NCBI RefSeq assembly: GCF_000308055.1
Contig: NZ_CAGY01000002.1
Span: 62,001 to 126,000, forward strand
From: Actinomyces sp. ph3
Lineage (GTDB): Bacteria > Actinomycetota > Actinomycetes > Actinomycetales > Actinomycetaceae
Reading direction: 5' to 3'
Length of the DNA stretch: 64,000 nt
A program made the translations under genes and the position numbers. Positions 27,600 through 37,156 of this stretch are shown piece after piece. The notes beneath the pieces are model-generated. The model was not told where the DNA came from. It saw nothing but the letters and a program-made list of their open reading frames with translations, and did no database searches. Every line of letters begins with the position of its first letter. Positions within the stretch are counted from its first letter, which is position 1.

Positions 27600-28982
27600 C
27601 TACTTCAGTGAAGAGCTAGCAGTTTCCTGCAGCTTGTCCAGAGTCGTATCAACTGCAGCTCCGTTCAGCCAGGTGGCCTCAATCTGCTCCTGGATCTGGT
27701 CTGCGATCTTCGGCCATGCCTCGACGCGCGGAGCCATACGAGCGTAGGTCGTCGCGGTCTTCAGGTACTGCGAGCGGTGCGGAGCATTGAGGTACTCGCT
27801 AGAATCCAGAGCCTTCTGAGTTGAAGGCATGTGACCCGTTGCGATCGCCCAGTCGCCGGTGTGCTCATTGAGGAACTTCGCAAACTCGAAGGCTGCGCGA
27901 TACTTCTTCGCATCGGGCTTGGCCGAAACGGGGACGGTCCACACGTGGGAGTTCGCCCAGGTTGCCTTGTCCTTGAAGAGCATGAGCGCATCGCTGGTCT
28001 CGTACTTGAAGGGAGCTTCAGCGGTGAACTGGTTGACCGACCACACACCGTTGTACATGACGGCCGACTCGCCGCGCAGGAAGCCCTGAACCGAGGCATC
28101 GTAGTCGTGGTTAACGGTCGTGTAACCTTCCTTAACCAGGGTATTAATGAATTCCAGCGAGGTCTTCGCCTCGGCCGAGTTCATATTTGCCTTGGTTCCG
28201 TCCGCGGAAATGATGTCCGAGCCCTGCTGCTGGACCAAAGTCATCCACAAGCGCTCACCCATGGGGTCCTTCGACAGGGCGATATCGATGTAGTTCTTTC
28301 CGGTCTTTTCCTTCACGGCCTTGGCGTGAGCAAGGAGCTCATCGGGCGAAGTCGGAAGCTTGTAGGTGCCATCCTCACCGACCAATCCGGCCTGGGAGAG
28401 GATATCCATATTCAGGTGACTAATGATGGCGTGGGTGTCGAAGGGAACGCCCCACTTCTTGTCCTTGTAGGTCACGGCATCCAAAGCCGGCTTCGTCGAG
28501 CCGGACAGGTCGATGCCCACTCCATCGGGCACCTCCATGAGCAGGCCCTTGGCAGCATAGTCGGGCAGGTTGGAGCCGTGCATGATTGCCACGTCGGGGC
28601 GATCCGACGAGGCCAGAGCAGCATTGAGCGAGTCGTAGTAGCTGTGCCACGAGGCGCCGCCCATACGCTCAACCTTGATTCCCCACTTGTTCTCTGCATT
28701 GAACTTGTTGGTGAGGATCGAGATGGCTGTGCATTCACTGTTGGCCTTGGACAGGTCGGTGACACCATCGGTCTTTTCCTGGCAGTCGCCGAAGAAGCGA
28801 GCCATGGTGATGGTGGTTCCCTTGAGGTCGTCATCGCTGACGGAAGCAATTGCCGTTCCATCAACAGTCTTCGAGGAGGAGGCGGAGTTCACTCCACATC
28901 CGGTGAGTACAAATAGCGCGGTCGTCGCCAGTGCGCATGCACCGATTCCCGCGTGACGTGTCAGTGCGCGTCCTTGTCGCAT
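27600..28982 (-). CDS. Sugar ABC transporter substrate-binding lipoprotein
   Basis: This 460-residue family-1 extracellular solute-binding protein has a signal peptide and lipobox LTGC (Cys 29). Typical features include the RPDVAIMHG segment, KKWGVPFDTHA near the hinge, and GFLRGESAVMYNGVW. I chose ATG 28982 because GAAAGG sits 7 nt upstream. A longer frame has no signal-peptide logic. It is the last gene of an operon with two permeases and a GH2 enzyme. No ATPase is encoded here, so a shared MsiK-type ATPase is likely, as is common in actinobacteria. The ligand is probably an oligosaccharide. N-glycan products of the nearby GH85 enzyme are an attractive guess. Confidence 0.88.
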   Translation of the reverse strand: MRQGRALTRHAGIGACALATTALFVLTGCGVNSASSSKTVDGTAIASVSDDDLKGTTITMARFFGDCQEKTDGVTDLSKANSECTAISILTNKFNAENKWGIKVERMGGASWHSYYDSLNAALASSDRPDVAIMHGSNLPDYAAKGLLMEVPDGVGIDLSGSTKPALDAVTYKDKKWGVPFDTHAIISHLNMDILSQAGLVGEDGTYKLPTSPDELLAHAKAVKEKTGKNYIDIALSKDPMGERLWMTLVQQQGSDIISADGTKANMNSAEAKTSLEFINTLVKEGYTTVNHDYDASVQGFLRGESAVMYNGVWSVNQFTAEAPFKYETSDALMLFKDKATWANSHVWTVPVSAKPDAKKYRAAFEFAKFLNEHTGDWAIATGHMPSTQKALDSSEYLNAPHRSQYLKTATTYARMAPRVEAWPKIADQIQEQIEATWLNGAAVDTTLDKLQETASSSLK

Positions 28983-29102
28983 TGTCATGCCTTTCGTTGT
29001 GTGGTGAATAGTGAGTTTTCGTGTGAGTAAGATCCTCATTGCCGAGGCCGGGTTTCCCTTTCCCGACAGTGACGATCAGGCGTGTGGCGCAGGTGGCGAT
29101 GC

Positions 29103-29930
29103 CTACTTATCACCACTGGATAGTGAGATTCCTCGGATCAGATACTTCTGAAGCAGCAGGAAGACAATGAGCAGGGGTGCCGCACCGACAATTCCTCGGG
29201 CCATAAGCGAGCCCAATTCCGTCGATTGCGCGAAGGTTCCCTGCAGGGAGGCCAAACCGGTCGTTACCGTGAACATTTCGGGCTTTGTCGCCGAGACCAA
29301 TGGCCACAGGTAGTCATTCCAGGTTTGTACGAAGGAGAAGGTCGCAAGCGCGATCAGAGCCGGCCGCGCAAGGGGCACCATGATGGAGAAGAAAATCCTC
29401 ACGGGTGAAGCCCCATCAACCTGCGCGGCTTCCTCCATTTCACTGGGCACCTGCGAGAAGAACTGAGTCATGATGAACACGCCCAATGGGAAGGCAACCC
29501 GGGGGAAAATCAGCGCAATATAGGAATTCGCCAGCCCGGCCTCGGAAAACATCATGAAGAGGGGAACGAACATCGCTTCTTTGGGAACCATCATTCCGGC
29601 CAAGGTCAGTCCGTACACAATGGTTCGCCCCGGGAAGGGAAGCTTTGCGAATGCATAACCGGCAGCGGCGCAGATGATCACCGTAATGACTGTGGCCGTG
29701 ATCGAGACGATCATCGAGTTCAGGAACCATCGACCTGCCAAGCCAGTTCGGAATACATCGGCATAGTTCGACAGGGTGGGTTCTGTGGGCACAAGAATCT
29801 GCGAGTTCGTCTTCAATGACGAGTTCGAACTCAGAGAGATCACCAGCGTCCACAGCAGCGGAATAAGCCACAGCAGAGCAAGTGCCATCATGACGACGTG
29901 GTAGCCGCACGACTTGAGTTTCTCGCGCAT
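29103..29930 (-). CDS. Sugar ABC transporter permease (MalG type)
   Basis: This 275-residue permease has six predicted membrane helices. The EAA loop, EEAAQVDGASPVRIFFSIMVPLARPA, marks it as the MalG-like subunit that binds the ATPase. It starts 1 bp after the stop of the MalF-like gene, so the two are co-translated and should pair in the membrane. Confidence 0.9.
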   Translation of the reverse strand: MREKLKSCGYHVVMMALALLWLIPLLWTLVISLSSNSSLKTNSQILVPTEPTLSNYADVFRTGLAGRWFLNSMIVSITATVITVIICAAAGYAFAKLPFPGRTIVYGLTLAGMMVPKEAMFVPLFMMFSEAGLANSYIALIFPRVAFPLGVFIMTQFFSQVPSEMEEAAQVDGASPVRIFFSIMVPLARPALIALATFSFVQTWNDYLWPLVSATKPEMFTVTTGLASLQGTFAQSTELGSLMARGIVGAAPLLIVFLLLQKYLIRGISLSSGDK

Positions 29931-29931
29931 G

Positions 29932-31002
29932 TCAGCGGCTCCTTTGCCGTGAGATCAGGAATTGGATCAAAGAGATGAAGACCATCAGGACGAAGAGCAC
30001 CAGGGACATTGCCGAGGCGTAGCCAAGCTGAGTGTCTCTAAAACCGGTCTGGTAGATGTAGCGCACCAGAACGTCAGTCGTGCCACCCGGGCCTCCAGCC
30101 GTCATGATGTTGACCTGACCGAAGATTTGGAACGAGGCGATGATCTGGGTGACAAGGACCAGCACCGTTGCGTGGCGCAGACCGGGAAGGGTGATACTGA
30201 CGAACTTTTGGAAAGAGTTCGCGCCGTCCAAGCTTGCGGCCTCGTATAGCGTCGGATCGATGTCCTGCAATCCCGCACCGAAGAGGATGAGGTTGAATCC
30301 GACGGTCCACCACACGGTCGTCACGACGATTGCAGACATTGCCCATTTGGGATCCGACAGCCAAGCAATGGTTCCCCACCCCATGTGTTCGGTGAAGCGA
30401 GCCACGATGCCTCGTGAGGGGTTGAGCATGTAGCCCCAGATCAGCGTGGCTACCGAAACCGGAAGGACATAGGGGACGAAGAATGCCGCACGATAGAAGG
30501 CAGAGGCTTTCCCTCCGCGCTGAAGAAGCAGAGCGTAGATCAGGCCAAGGCCCACGATGATCGGTGTTGAGACCAAGGTAAAAACCGCGGTGTTCTTCAT
30601 CGCGTTCCAAAAACGCGGATCAGACCAGGAACCGCTATCTCCCGGATGGATTCCCAAAAGAATTGCTGCGCCGATCAGAGTGACGATCAACAGAATGCGT
30701 CCTGAGTTGAGGTCACTTTCACGCACTGCCTTGATGGCCACATACACTCCGCAGGCCAAGCAGATCAGTCGAGCAATCCACATGGAGCTGATGTCCCAGA
30801 CCAAGCCCGTTCCGCCCAGCATGTGGGTGTAGTTTTCAAGCCCGATCCATTCCCGGGTACTCCCCAGCAGATCCCAGTCGAAGAAAGACATCAGAATCGC
30901 TTGGACTACGGGGAAGAGGATGAAAACCCCGTAGAAGATCAGGAAGGGCAGGGTGAAAGCAAAGTTCGTTGCCCAGCGACGGAGGACCCGGGCTTTAGGC
31001 AT
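29932..31002 (-). CDS. Sugar ABC transporter permease (MalF type) with an inserted membrane segment
   Basis: This 356-residue MalF-like permease has the EAA loop YEAASLDGANSFQKFVSITL near residue 255. The frame continues upstream, but ATG 31002 gives a normal N-terminus and overlaps the GH2 stop by 8 bp. It is longer than most homologues: between GLENYTHML and the normally adjacent SDPRFWNAMKNT there are about 60 extra residues (roughly 64-126). They contain two hydrophobic helices joined by a charged loop. The rest is ordinary. Confidence 0.85.
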   Translation of the reverse strand: MPKARVLRRWATNFAFTLPFLIFYGVFILFPVVQAILMSFFDWDLLGSTREWIGLENYTHMLGGTGLVWDISSMWIARLICLACGVYVAIKAVRESDLNSGRILLIVTLIGAAILLGIHPGDSGSWSDPRFWNAMKNTAVFTLVSTPIIVGLGLIYALLLQRGGKASAFYRAAFFVPYVLPVSVATLIWGYMLNPSRGIVARFTEHMGWGTIAWLSDPKWAMSAIVVTTVWWTVGFNLILFGAGLQDIDPTLYEAASLDGANSFQKFVSITLPGLRHATVLVLVTQIIASFQIFGQVNIMTAGGPGGTTDVLVRYIYQTGFRDTQLGYASAMSLVLFVLMVFISLIQFLISRQRSR

Positions 31003-32935
31003 CGCGATCACCTTCAAAAGCCCGCGAAACGGCGCTGCGCTCATCGGTACCAAGGACCGCACTGGCCTCGACAATCGTACGAGGCCGGATTTGCGCGCTC
31101 TGGCGAGCAGAACTGGTGACGAATCCTCGGATAACCTCCAGCGGAAGCTTGGGATTGCGATTTTCGTCGGCGAGGCCGTTGGTTTCCTGACGGGTATCCG
31201 TCAGTTGTGTGTAGCAGAAGCCAGCCAGAATGGGCGAGGATTCAAGAGCATCGAAAAGTCCGCTCACACGCTCCTCATAGGCCTCGACAGTGGGGACAAC
31301 TGCGTAGCCCCATGCGTCCTCGGCATCCAGGGGCAGCGAAATCCCGCCGAACTCCGTGACCATCACGGGACGGTCATCATTCCAGGCCTCGCCCAGTAGG
31401 ATCTTGCGTCCTTGCGGACCTACTCCGTTGACCAGTTCGGCAATCGCCTCGCGGTCGCGATAGTTCACTCGCAGCTGCTCACCATAGACGCCATAATCGT
31501 GAGTCGTCACAATCGGAGTCTCTAGCTGTTCCCAGCCATCGTTAGCAATAACGGGGCGGGTTCCATCAAGCGCTTCGGTCAAAGCAACGACCGAGCGTAC
31601 GAAGGCCTGCTGCTTTGGTGAGGTGACGATCAGGTCCACTCCCCAGCTTTCATTGAAGGGCACCCAGACGATCAGACTGGGATGGTTACGATCGCGCAAA
31701 ACCAGATCGTGCCATTCCTGCGTTGTCACACTGACTGCTCGATCGCTAAAGGCATAGGCGGATGCAGATTCTCCCCACACCATCATTCCCATGCGATCGG
31801 CCCAGGTCAGTGTGCGTCGATCCGCACTTCGCTCGTGGATACGGACAAAGTTGAAGCCCATATCGCGAGCCAGCTCCAGATCCGCCTTCAGAGCCTGCGG
31901 GCTGGGGGCAGTGAAGTAGGACGAGGGCCAGTAGCCCTGGTCCAGAACGCCACGCAGGTAAGTGGGCTGGTGGTTTATTTCCAAGTAGCGGTGCGAGAGG
32001 CTGACATCGCGGATACCGACGTAGGAAACAACTTCGTCATCACCAACGCAGATCCGCGCGTTGATGAGGTTGGGGTGGGCGGGCGACCACAGTAGGCGCC
32101 CCCATTCCTGTCGGTTTGCCAGTCCGGGGATTTGAGCGACGAGGCGCAGCGAGCGCGAGCGTATCCGGACCATACTTGCAGCCAAGGTTTCGCCCGCAAG
32201 TTCGAGGGTCAAACTCGCCTCAATCGGATCGATATCACCGCTGGTTTCACGCAGACCTGACAGCGCGATATCGCAGGTAACTTGAGCGTTCTCAATATCC
32301 CAAGACCAGGTCAGCGACTCAATGTAACCTTCGGGAACGACTTCCATCCAGACATCGCGCCAGATTCCAACGACCGAGTGATACCAAATACCGTGGGGGT
32401 TTTCCTGCCAGTCTTGTTTGCCGCGCGGCTGGTCCACAGCGTCAAGGCGATCCTGTGCGCGGACGACAAGTTCAAGGCCGTCATCTAGATAATCGGATGA
32501 ATCAACAGTGATGGTGAATGGCGTGTACCCACCTTCATGATGCATATGGTGACGGCCGTTAATCCAGACATCACAGGTGAAATCAACCGCTTCGAAGTGA
32601 ATACGCAGGTGCTGCCGGGAGGAAGTGTCATCAGCACCTGCCTGAAGAAGGTCTTCGGGGGTAATGGTGCGTCGATACCAGACAACATCAGATCGTTCCC
32701 CACTCCAGCCGCTGTCCGGGCTTCCAGGTGGGAAGGGGACAGTGATCGTCTTGGAGAAGGTGACTCCGGGCAGGTACCACCCCAGGGTGAGTCCCTCATC
32801 GCTTGAATCCGTAGCGAAGGACCACTGGCCATTGAGATTCAGCCAGGATTCACGACAGAGATCAGGGCGCGGATAATTCGCGTCGCTCCATGCATCGAAA
32901 GTGTCTACGTTGACCTTCATGGGATTATCATGCAC
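30995..32935 (-). CDS. Glycoside hydrolase family 2 enzyme (beta-galactosidase-like)
   Basis: This 646-residue cytoplasmic enzyme has no signal peptide. The GH2 layout is an N-terminal jelly-roll sugar-binding domain (about 20-185), an Ig-like domain (about 190-285), and a TIM barrel with the acid/base Glu in VPFNESWGVD and the nucleophile Glu in VMVTEFGGIS. It probably trims sugars imported by the permease genes that follow it, but the sugar (galactose, mannose, glucuronic acid or other) cannot be decided from the motifs. ATG 32935 is used; ATG 32920 is an alternative. It is the first gene of the operon and divergent from lacI. Confidence 0.88.
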   Translation of the reverse strand: MHDNPMKVNVDTFDAWSDANYPRPDLCRESWLNLNGQWSFATDSSDEGLTLGWYLPGVTFSKTITVPFPPGSPDSGWSGERSDVVWYRRTITPEDLLQAGADDTSSRQHLRIHFEAVDFTCDVWINGRHHMHHEGGYTPFTITVDSSDYLDDGLELVVRAQDRLDAVDQPRGKQDWQENPHGIWYHSVVGIWRDVWMEVVPEGYIESLTWSWDIENAQVTCDIALSGLRETSGDIDPIEASLTLELAGETLAASMVRIRSRSLRLVAQIPGLANRQEWGRLLWSPAHPNLINARICVGDDEVVSYVGIRDVSLSHRYLEINHQPTYLRGVLDQGYWPSSYFTAPSPQALKADLELARDMGFNFVRIHERSADRRTLTWADRMGMMVWGESASAYAFSDRAVSVTTQEWHDLVLRDRNHPSLIVWVPFNESWGVDLIVTSPKQQAFVRSVVALTEALDGTRPVIANDGWEQLETPIVTTHDYGVYGEQLRVNYRDREAIAELVNGVGPQGRKILLGEAWNDDRPVMVTEFGGISLPLDAEDAWGYAVVPTVEAYEERVSGLFDALESSPILAGFCYTQLTDTRQETNGLADENRNPKLPLEVIRGFVTSSARQSAQIRPRTIVEASAVLGTDERSAVSRAFEGDRDA

Positions 32936-32949
32936 GATTTACCCCAAAA

Positions 32950-32963
32950 TTGCAACGTAGCAA
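32950..32963. promoter_or_regulatory. Palindromic LacI-type operator candidate
   Basis: TTGCAACGTAGCAA is a palindrome at 12 of 14 positions with a central CG, the form bound by many LacI-family regulators. It sits 15 bp upstream of the GH2 start in the 126-bp divergent region with the lacI-type gene, so it could control both directions. Confidence 0.6.
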
Positions 32964-33061
32964 ATTAAGTACAATTCCTCAGCGATCGACCAGAATATTC
33001 AGTAGACTGAAGCAATAATCCCTGATGACATCGCTGTTAACAACACTTTTTGGAGACGCAC

Positions 33062-34162
33062 ATGAAATCTTCACGGCCTAACATGCGCGACGTTGCGCAG
33101 CTTGCCGGTGTTTCACAGCGCACCGTTTCAAACGTAGTAAATAATTTCCCGCACATCTCCCCCACCACTCGACGCGCTGTTGAAGACGCGATTCGTCAAC
33201 TTGGTTACCGCCCAAACATTGCGGCACAGCGACTTCGCCAAGGTCAGACCCATACCTTAGCGCTCGCAATCCCCAACCTTGCCTGGCCGTATTTTGGGGA
33301 GATCGCGCACCTGATTCAAGATGAGGCACGACGCAACGGATACTCGATCATGGTTGTCGAAACTGCCGGAACTCGCGAACATGAAGTTTCAGTCCTGCGA
33401 GATTTCAGAACCAATCTCATTGATGGCCTGATTCTCTCCCCCATCGAATTGGACCGCGAAGGCCTAGCTGAACTTGCCCTTGATGCTCCCCTTGTTCTGC
33501 TGGGTGAACGAATCCAAGACGCCGGCATCCCCCACTACTCAATGGATAACGTCTCTGCGGCCTCGGAGATGGTGCACCACCTCTACCAGCAAGGCGCGCG
33601 TAGCTTCTTGATTCTTGGCTCGACACATACTCGCGCGACCTCCAGCGCAGGAGCTCTTCGCCAGCGAGGAATTGAGAAGGCTCTGTCCGAGCTCGGCTTA
33701 GATTCGTGGGCGTGGCGTAGCGTCGAAGTTTCTCCTTGGACCGCTGAAGGGGCTGAATCGGCTCTTGGCCAGTGGCTGGAATCAAATACGCTCCCCGATG
33801 CGATTTTTACGATGAATGACCTTTTGGGGGCCGGTGCTTTACGCGCACTTTCTCGCGCGCAAGTACGCGTCCCCGAAGACGTCTTGGTTTCTTCATGGGA
33901 CGACACCGTCCTCTCGCGCTTCTCAACCCCGGCACTCACAACCATCTCCCCCGATACCCACGCGATCGCGCACGAGGCCGTCCAAGGGCTGATTGCGCTT
34001 ATTGAGGGACGCGGGGGTGCAGGTGGCAAACAGGCACCCACATCACCTGAAGAGCAGAGCAATGAGGAAAGCAACGCCTCGTCAGCCGATCTCCCACACG
34101 CGGTGGCAGACGTAACGGTCTCACACACGCTGACAATCCGCCGGTCGACCCTACGCGCATAA
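33062..34162 (+). CDS. LacI-family transcriptional regulator
   Basis: This 366-residue regulator has an N-terminal LacI helix-turn-helix (MRDVAQLAGVSQRTVSNVVN), the hinge helix (NIAAQRLRQGQT), and a periplasmic-binding-protein-like effector domain (about 65-340). ATG 33062 is preferred to the TTG 12 bp earlier because TGGAGA falls at ribosome-binding distance. The C-terminal 60 residues include a polar Ser/Glu/Gly-rich insertion before the last strand. Divergent placement from the GH2-ABC operon suggests that it represses glycan-uptake genes until an oligosaccharide or sugar effector is present. Confidence 0.9.
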   Translation: MKSSRPNMRDVAQLAGVSQRTVSNVVNNFPHISPTTRRAVEDAIRQLGYRPNIAAQRLRQGQTHTLALAIPNLAWPYFGEIAHLIQDEARRNGYSIMVVETAGTREHEVSVLRDFRTNLIDGLILSPIELDREGLAELALDAPLVLLGERIQDAGIPHYSMDNVSAASEMVHHLYQQGARSFLILGSTHTRATSSAGALRQRGIEKALSELGLDSWAWRSVEVSPWTAEGAESALGQWLESNTLPDAIFTMNDLLGAGALRALSRAQVRVPEDVLVSSWDDTVLSRFSTPALTTISPDTHAIAHEAVQGLIALIEGRGGAGGKQAPTSPEEQSNEESNASSADLPHAVADVTVSHTLTIRRSTLRA

Positions 34163-34169
34163 GCTCCTT

Positions 34170-34245
34170 TATTCCTGTTTTAGCTCGCACACCTGCGGCC
34201 TTAGAACAGCAATAGGACAGGAATGAGCAAGCTAAAGCAGGAATA
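34170..34245. repeat. Dispersed 76-nt hairpin element, copy 1
   Basis: Long terminal inverted repeats (34170-34191 with 34224-34245) can form a stem of about 22 positions with few mismatches. The loop region contains GCCTTAGAACAGCAATAG (34198-34215). A second copy of equal length, aligning without gaps and with the same loop core, lies at 57015-57090. This copy begins 8 bp after the lacI stop, between convergent genes. Confidence 0.8.
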
Positions 34246-34295
34246 GGGCGGAGGGTGAGCAGCCGACGCGCACACATACACTACGCCCAGATACA

Positions 34296-34327
34296 CGTGT
34301 GGGCAGACCCGAAGGCCTGCCCACACG
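34296..34327. terminator. Terminator hairpin of the opp operon
   Basis: An 11-bp stem (34296-34306 with 34317-34327), extended by an inner mismatch and a CGAA loop, lies 20 bp beyond the stop of the minus-strand opp ATPase gene. Confidence 0.6.
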
Positions 34328-34346
34328 AGAAAATCACGAAAAACAC

Positions 34347-36191
34347 TCAGAGGTTGAGCTGGATCTTGCGTCCGGGGACGGCCTCGATCAGCTCGCGAGT
34401 GTAATCCTGAACTGGGTGATCAAAGAGTGCATCGGTCGTGTTTGCCTCGACCAGACGCCCCTTCTCCATAACCACAACATCGTCTGCGATCTGGCGGACA
34501 ACGGCCAGGTCGTGAGTAATGAACAGGTAAGACAGTCCAAGCTCAGCTTGCAGATCGTTGAGCAGGTGCAGAATCTGGTTCTGAACCAGCACGTCCAGTG
34601 CGGAAACGGCCTCGTCAAGGACAATTACCTCGGGGTTGAGCGCAAGAGCACGCGCAACCGCGACGCGCTGACGCTGACCACCGGAGAGCTCATTCGGGTA
34701 ACGACGCATGGCGCTACGCGGCAGGGCAACCAAGTCAAGCAGCTCGGCGACGCGCTCTTCACGCAGCTTCTTGTCGGACTCGGAGTGTCCTTCAAGAGCG
34801 GCAACTGCCCACGGCTCGGGCTCGCGGCCCGTGGCCTCGGCGCGCTTGATTTCGGCGCGCGCGTACTCCAGGGTGCCGTAGCCGTGAATCTTCAGCGGCT
34901 CTTCGATGATTCGGTAGATCGAATACATCGGGTCGAGCGAACCGTAGGGGTTCTGGAACACGGCCTGGAGGCGACGACGCAGCGCGAAAAGCTGTGCCTC
35001 GCTGTACTCCGAGGTGTCCTCGCCGTCAAAGAAGATCTTGCCCGAGGTCGGCTCCAGCAGGTGGAGGATCATATTCGCGGCAGTTGACTTACCGGAACCG
35101 GATTCACCCACGACCGCCAGAGTCTTTCCACGGCGCAGCGTGAAGGAGACATCGTCGACCGCGAGAAGCTTCGAGGCCTCGCCCTTCGCGCCACGGATGT
35201 GGAACTCCTTGGTGAGGTGCTCGACGCGAATCATTTCCTCGCTCGAGGCGTTCTTCGCCGAGCCGGTGAACTCTTCTTCCGTGTGCGTGATGCCGCGCGC
35301 GTGAGCGGACTCGATACGTGCCGAGGCCAAGGACGGAGCCGCGGAAACCAGACGCTTCGTGTAGGGGTGCTGCGGGTGCTGGAGGATCTCGAGTGCCGGA
35401 CCAGACTCCACAATGCGACCGCGGTGCATAACGACCAGCTGTTCGGCGCGCTCAGCGGCCAGACCCAAGTCGTGAGTAATGAAGAGCACTGCCGTGCCCA
35501 TTTCCTTGGTCAGCGTCTCGAGGTGATCGAGAATGCGACGCTGAACAGTCACGTCCAGTGCCGAGGTGGGCTCGTCAGCAATGAGCAGCTTGGGACGAGA
35601 AGCAAGACCGATAGCGATCAACACGCGCTGACGCATACCGCCCGAGAACTCGTGCGGGTACTGCTTTGCGCGGCGCTCTCCGTCGGGAAGGCCTGCCTGC
35701 TCGAGGAGCTCAGTAACGCGCTCTCCGGCCTCGGACTTGGGAACAATATTGTTCGCCAGCAAGGCTTCCTTGACCTGGGTACCGACGCGAAGAACGGGGT
35801 TCAGGTTACTCATCGGGTCCTGGGGAACCAAGCCAATTCCGGATCCGCGCAGTTCGATCCATTCCTTGGAGCTCATCGTGGTGAGCTCCTTGCCGTCGAA
35901 CTCGATGGAGCCGCCGGTCACCTTACCGGTGCCCGGAAGCAGGCCAATAACGGCAGCGGCTGTGGTTGACTTACCCGAACCGGACTCGCCGACGATTGCG
36001 ACGGTCTGACCGGGGTAAATGGTCAGGTTAGCTCCGCGAACGGCGGGAACAACACCGGTCGAGGTCGTGAAGGTGACCTCAAGGTCGGTGATCTTCAGCA
36101 AAGGGTTGGCGTCGTCCGGGTGGATTTCAGCCTTCTCAGCACCTTCGAGGATGACCTCGGTGACAGTCTCTTCGAATTGTTCTTCGTTCAC
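34347..36191 (-). CDS. oppDF: Oligopeptide ABC transporter ATP-binding protein, two ABC domains fused
   Basis: One 614-residue chain carries both ATPases of a peptide importer. The first domain (about 28-290) has GESGSGKSTTAA, FSGGMRQRVLIA and LLIADEPTSALDV. The second (about 320-605) has GESGSGKSTAAN, LSGGQRQRVAVA and VIVLDEAVSALDV. Each is followed by an Opp-type C-terminal element. The fusion replaces separate oppD and oppF genes, as often seen in actinobacteria. The start overlaps the oppC stop by 4 bp. The substrate could be peptides, nickel or other small ligands; peptides are most likely given the binding protein. Confidence 0.9.
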   Translation of the reverse strand: MNEEQFEETVTEVILEGAEKAEIHPDDANPLLKITDLEVTFTTSTGVVPAVRGANLTIYPGQTVAIVGESGSGKSTTAAAVIGLLPGTGKVTGGSIEFDGKELTTMSSKEWIELRGSGIGLVPQDPMSNLNPVLRVGTQVKEALLANNIVPKSEAGERVTELLEQAGLPDGERRAKQYPHEFSGGMRQRVLIAIGLASRPKLLIADEPTSALDVTVQRRILDHLETLTKEMGTAVLFITHDLGLAAERAEQLVVMHRGRIVESGPALEILQHPQHPYTKRLVSAAPSLASARIESAHARGITHTEEEFTGSAKNASSEEMIRVEHLTKEFHIRGAKGEASKLLAVDDVSFTLRRGKTLAVVGESGSGKSTAANMILHLLEPTSGKIFFDGEDTSEYSEAQLFALRRRLQAVFQNPYGSLDPMYSIYRIIEEPLKIHGYGTLEYARAEIKRAEATGREPEPWAVAALEGHSESDKKLREERVAELLDLVALPRSAMRRYPNELSGGQRQRVAVARALALNPEVIVLDEAVSALDVLVQNQILHLLNDLQAELGLSYLFITHDLAVVRQIADDVVVMEKGRLVEANTTDALFDHPVQDYTRELIEAVPGRKIQLNL

Positions 36192-37156
36192 TTCTTCGCC
36201 TTCGGGTCAAGGGCTTCGCGAACGGCGTCACCCATCGTGATGAAGCTGAGCACGGTCAAGGCCAGTGCCATAGCGGGGTAGAAGAGAACCATTGGTGCCT
36301 GCCTCAGGTTATCCTTCGCCTGCGAGATATCAAAACCCCAAGACACATCCGTCGGGGGAAGACCAATACCCATGAAGGACAGCGAGGCCTCGGCGACGAT
36401 GAAGGAACCCAGAGCAACCGTCGCATAGACGATAATCGGTGCCATCGAGTTCGGGATGATGTGGGAGAGCAGGATGCGCCAACGCGATGCACCGGTTGCC
36501 TTCGCGGCCGTCACAAATTCTTCGTTCTTGGCGCTCATGACCGAGCCGCGTGTAATACGTGCGATCTGAGTCCAGCCGAACAACGACAAGACCAAGATGA
36601 CCATCCAGATGTTGCGGTACTGCTTGAACATCTGCATGAAGACAATGGCTGCGAGCAGCAGGGGAACTGCAAAGAAGATGTCGGTGACACGTGAGATCAC
36701 GGCGTCGATCCAGCCGCCGAGGTAGCCGGCGATCGAACCAAGAGTTGCACCGATCAAGACGACGCAGATCGTCGTCAGGACACCGACGGAAACCGAGGCG
36801 CGTGCGCCGTAGATGACGCGGGCGTAAATATCGCAGCCTTGGAAGGTGTAGCCGAAGGGGTGTCCGGCCTCGGGCTTGCCCAAAGAGTGCGAGAGCTCGC
36901 AGTAGTCGGGCTTAACGCTCGTGAAAAGCTGTGGGAACGCAGAGATCATGACGGCCATAAGGATGATGACCGCAGCAATCCAGAACAGGGGACGCTTGCG
37001 AAGAGTCTTCCATGCTTCGCCCCACATGGACGAAGGTGCAGACTCATCCGCAACTGCATCGACAGCGCCCAGACCGGTCTCATCAATATCCGAGACGTAG
37101 TGATCCTGTCCAGCACGAGTACGCGAAATAGCTTGCGAAGGAATGAAATCACTCAT
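36188..37156 (-). CDS. oppC: Oligopeptide ABC transporter permease OppC-like
   Basis: This 322-residue permease has six predicted helices, a cytoplasmic N-terminal extension typical of OppC/DppC, and the EAA loop TAAKATGASRWRILLSHIIP. The reading frame runs much further upstream, but ATG 37156 is the likely start because GAGG sits 7 nt before it and it overlaps the oppB stop by 8 bp. It pairs with OppB to form the membrane channel. Confidence 0.9.
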   Translation of the reverse strand: MSDFIPSQAISRTRAGQDHYVSDIDETGLGAVDAVADESAPSSMWGEAWKTLRKRPLFWIAAVIILMAVMISAFPQLFTSVKPDYCELSHSLGKPEAGHPFGYTFQGCDIYARVIYGARASVSVGVLTTICVVLIGATLGSIAGYLGGWIDAVISRVTDIFFAVPLLLAAIVFMQMFKQYRNIWMVILVLSLFGWTQIARITRGSVMSAKNEEFVTAAKATGASRWRILLSHIIPNSMAPIIVYATVALGSFIVAEASLSFMGIGLPPTDVSWGFDISQAKDNLRQAPMVLFYPAMALALTVLSFITMGDAVREALDPKAKK

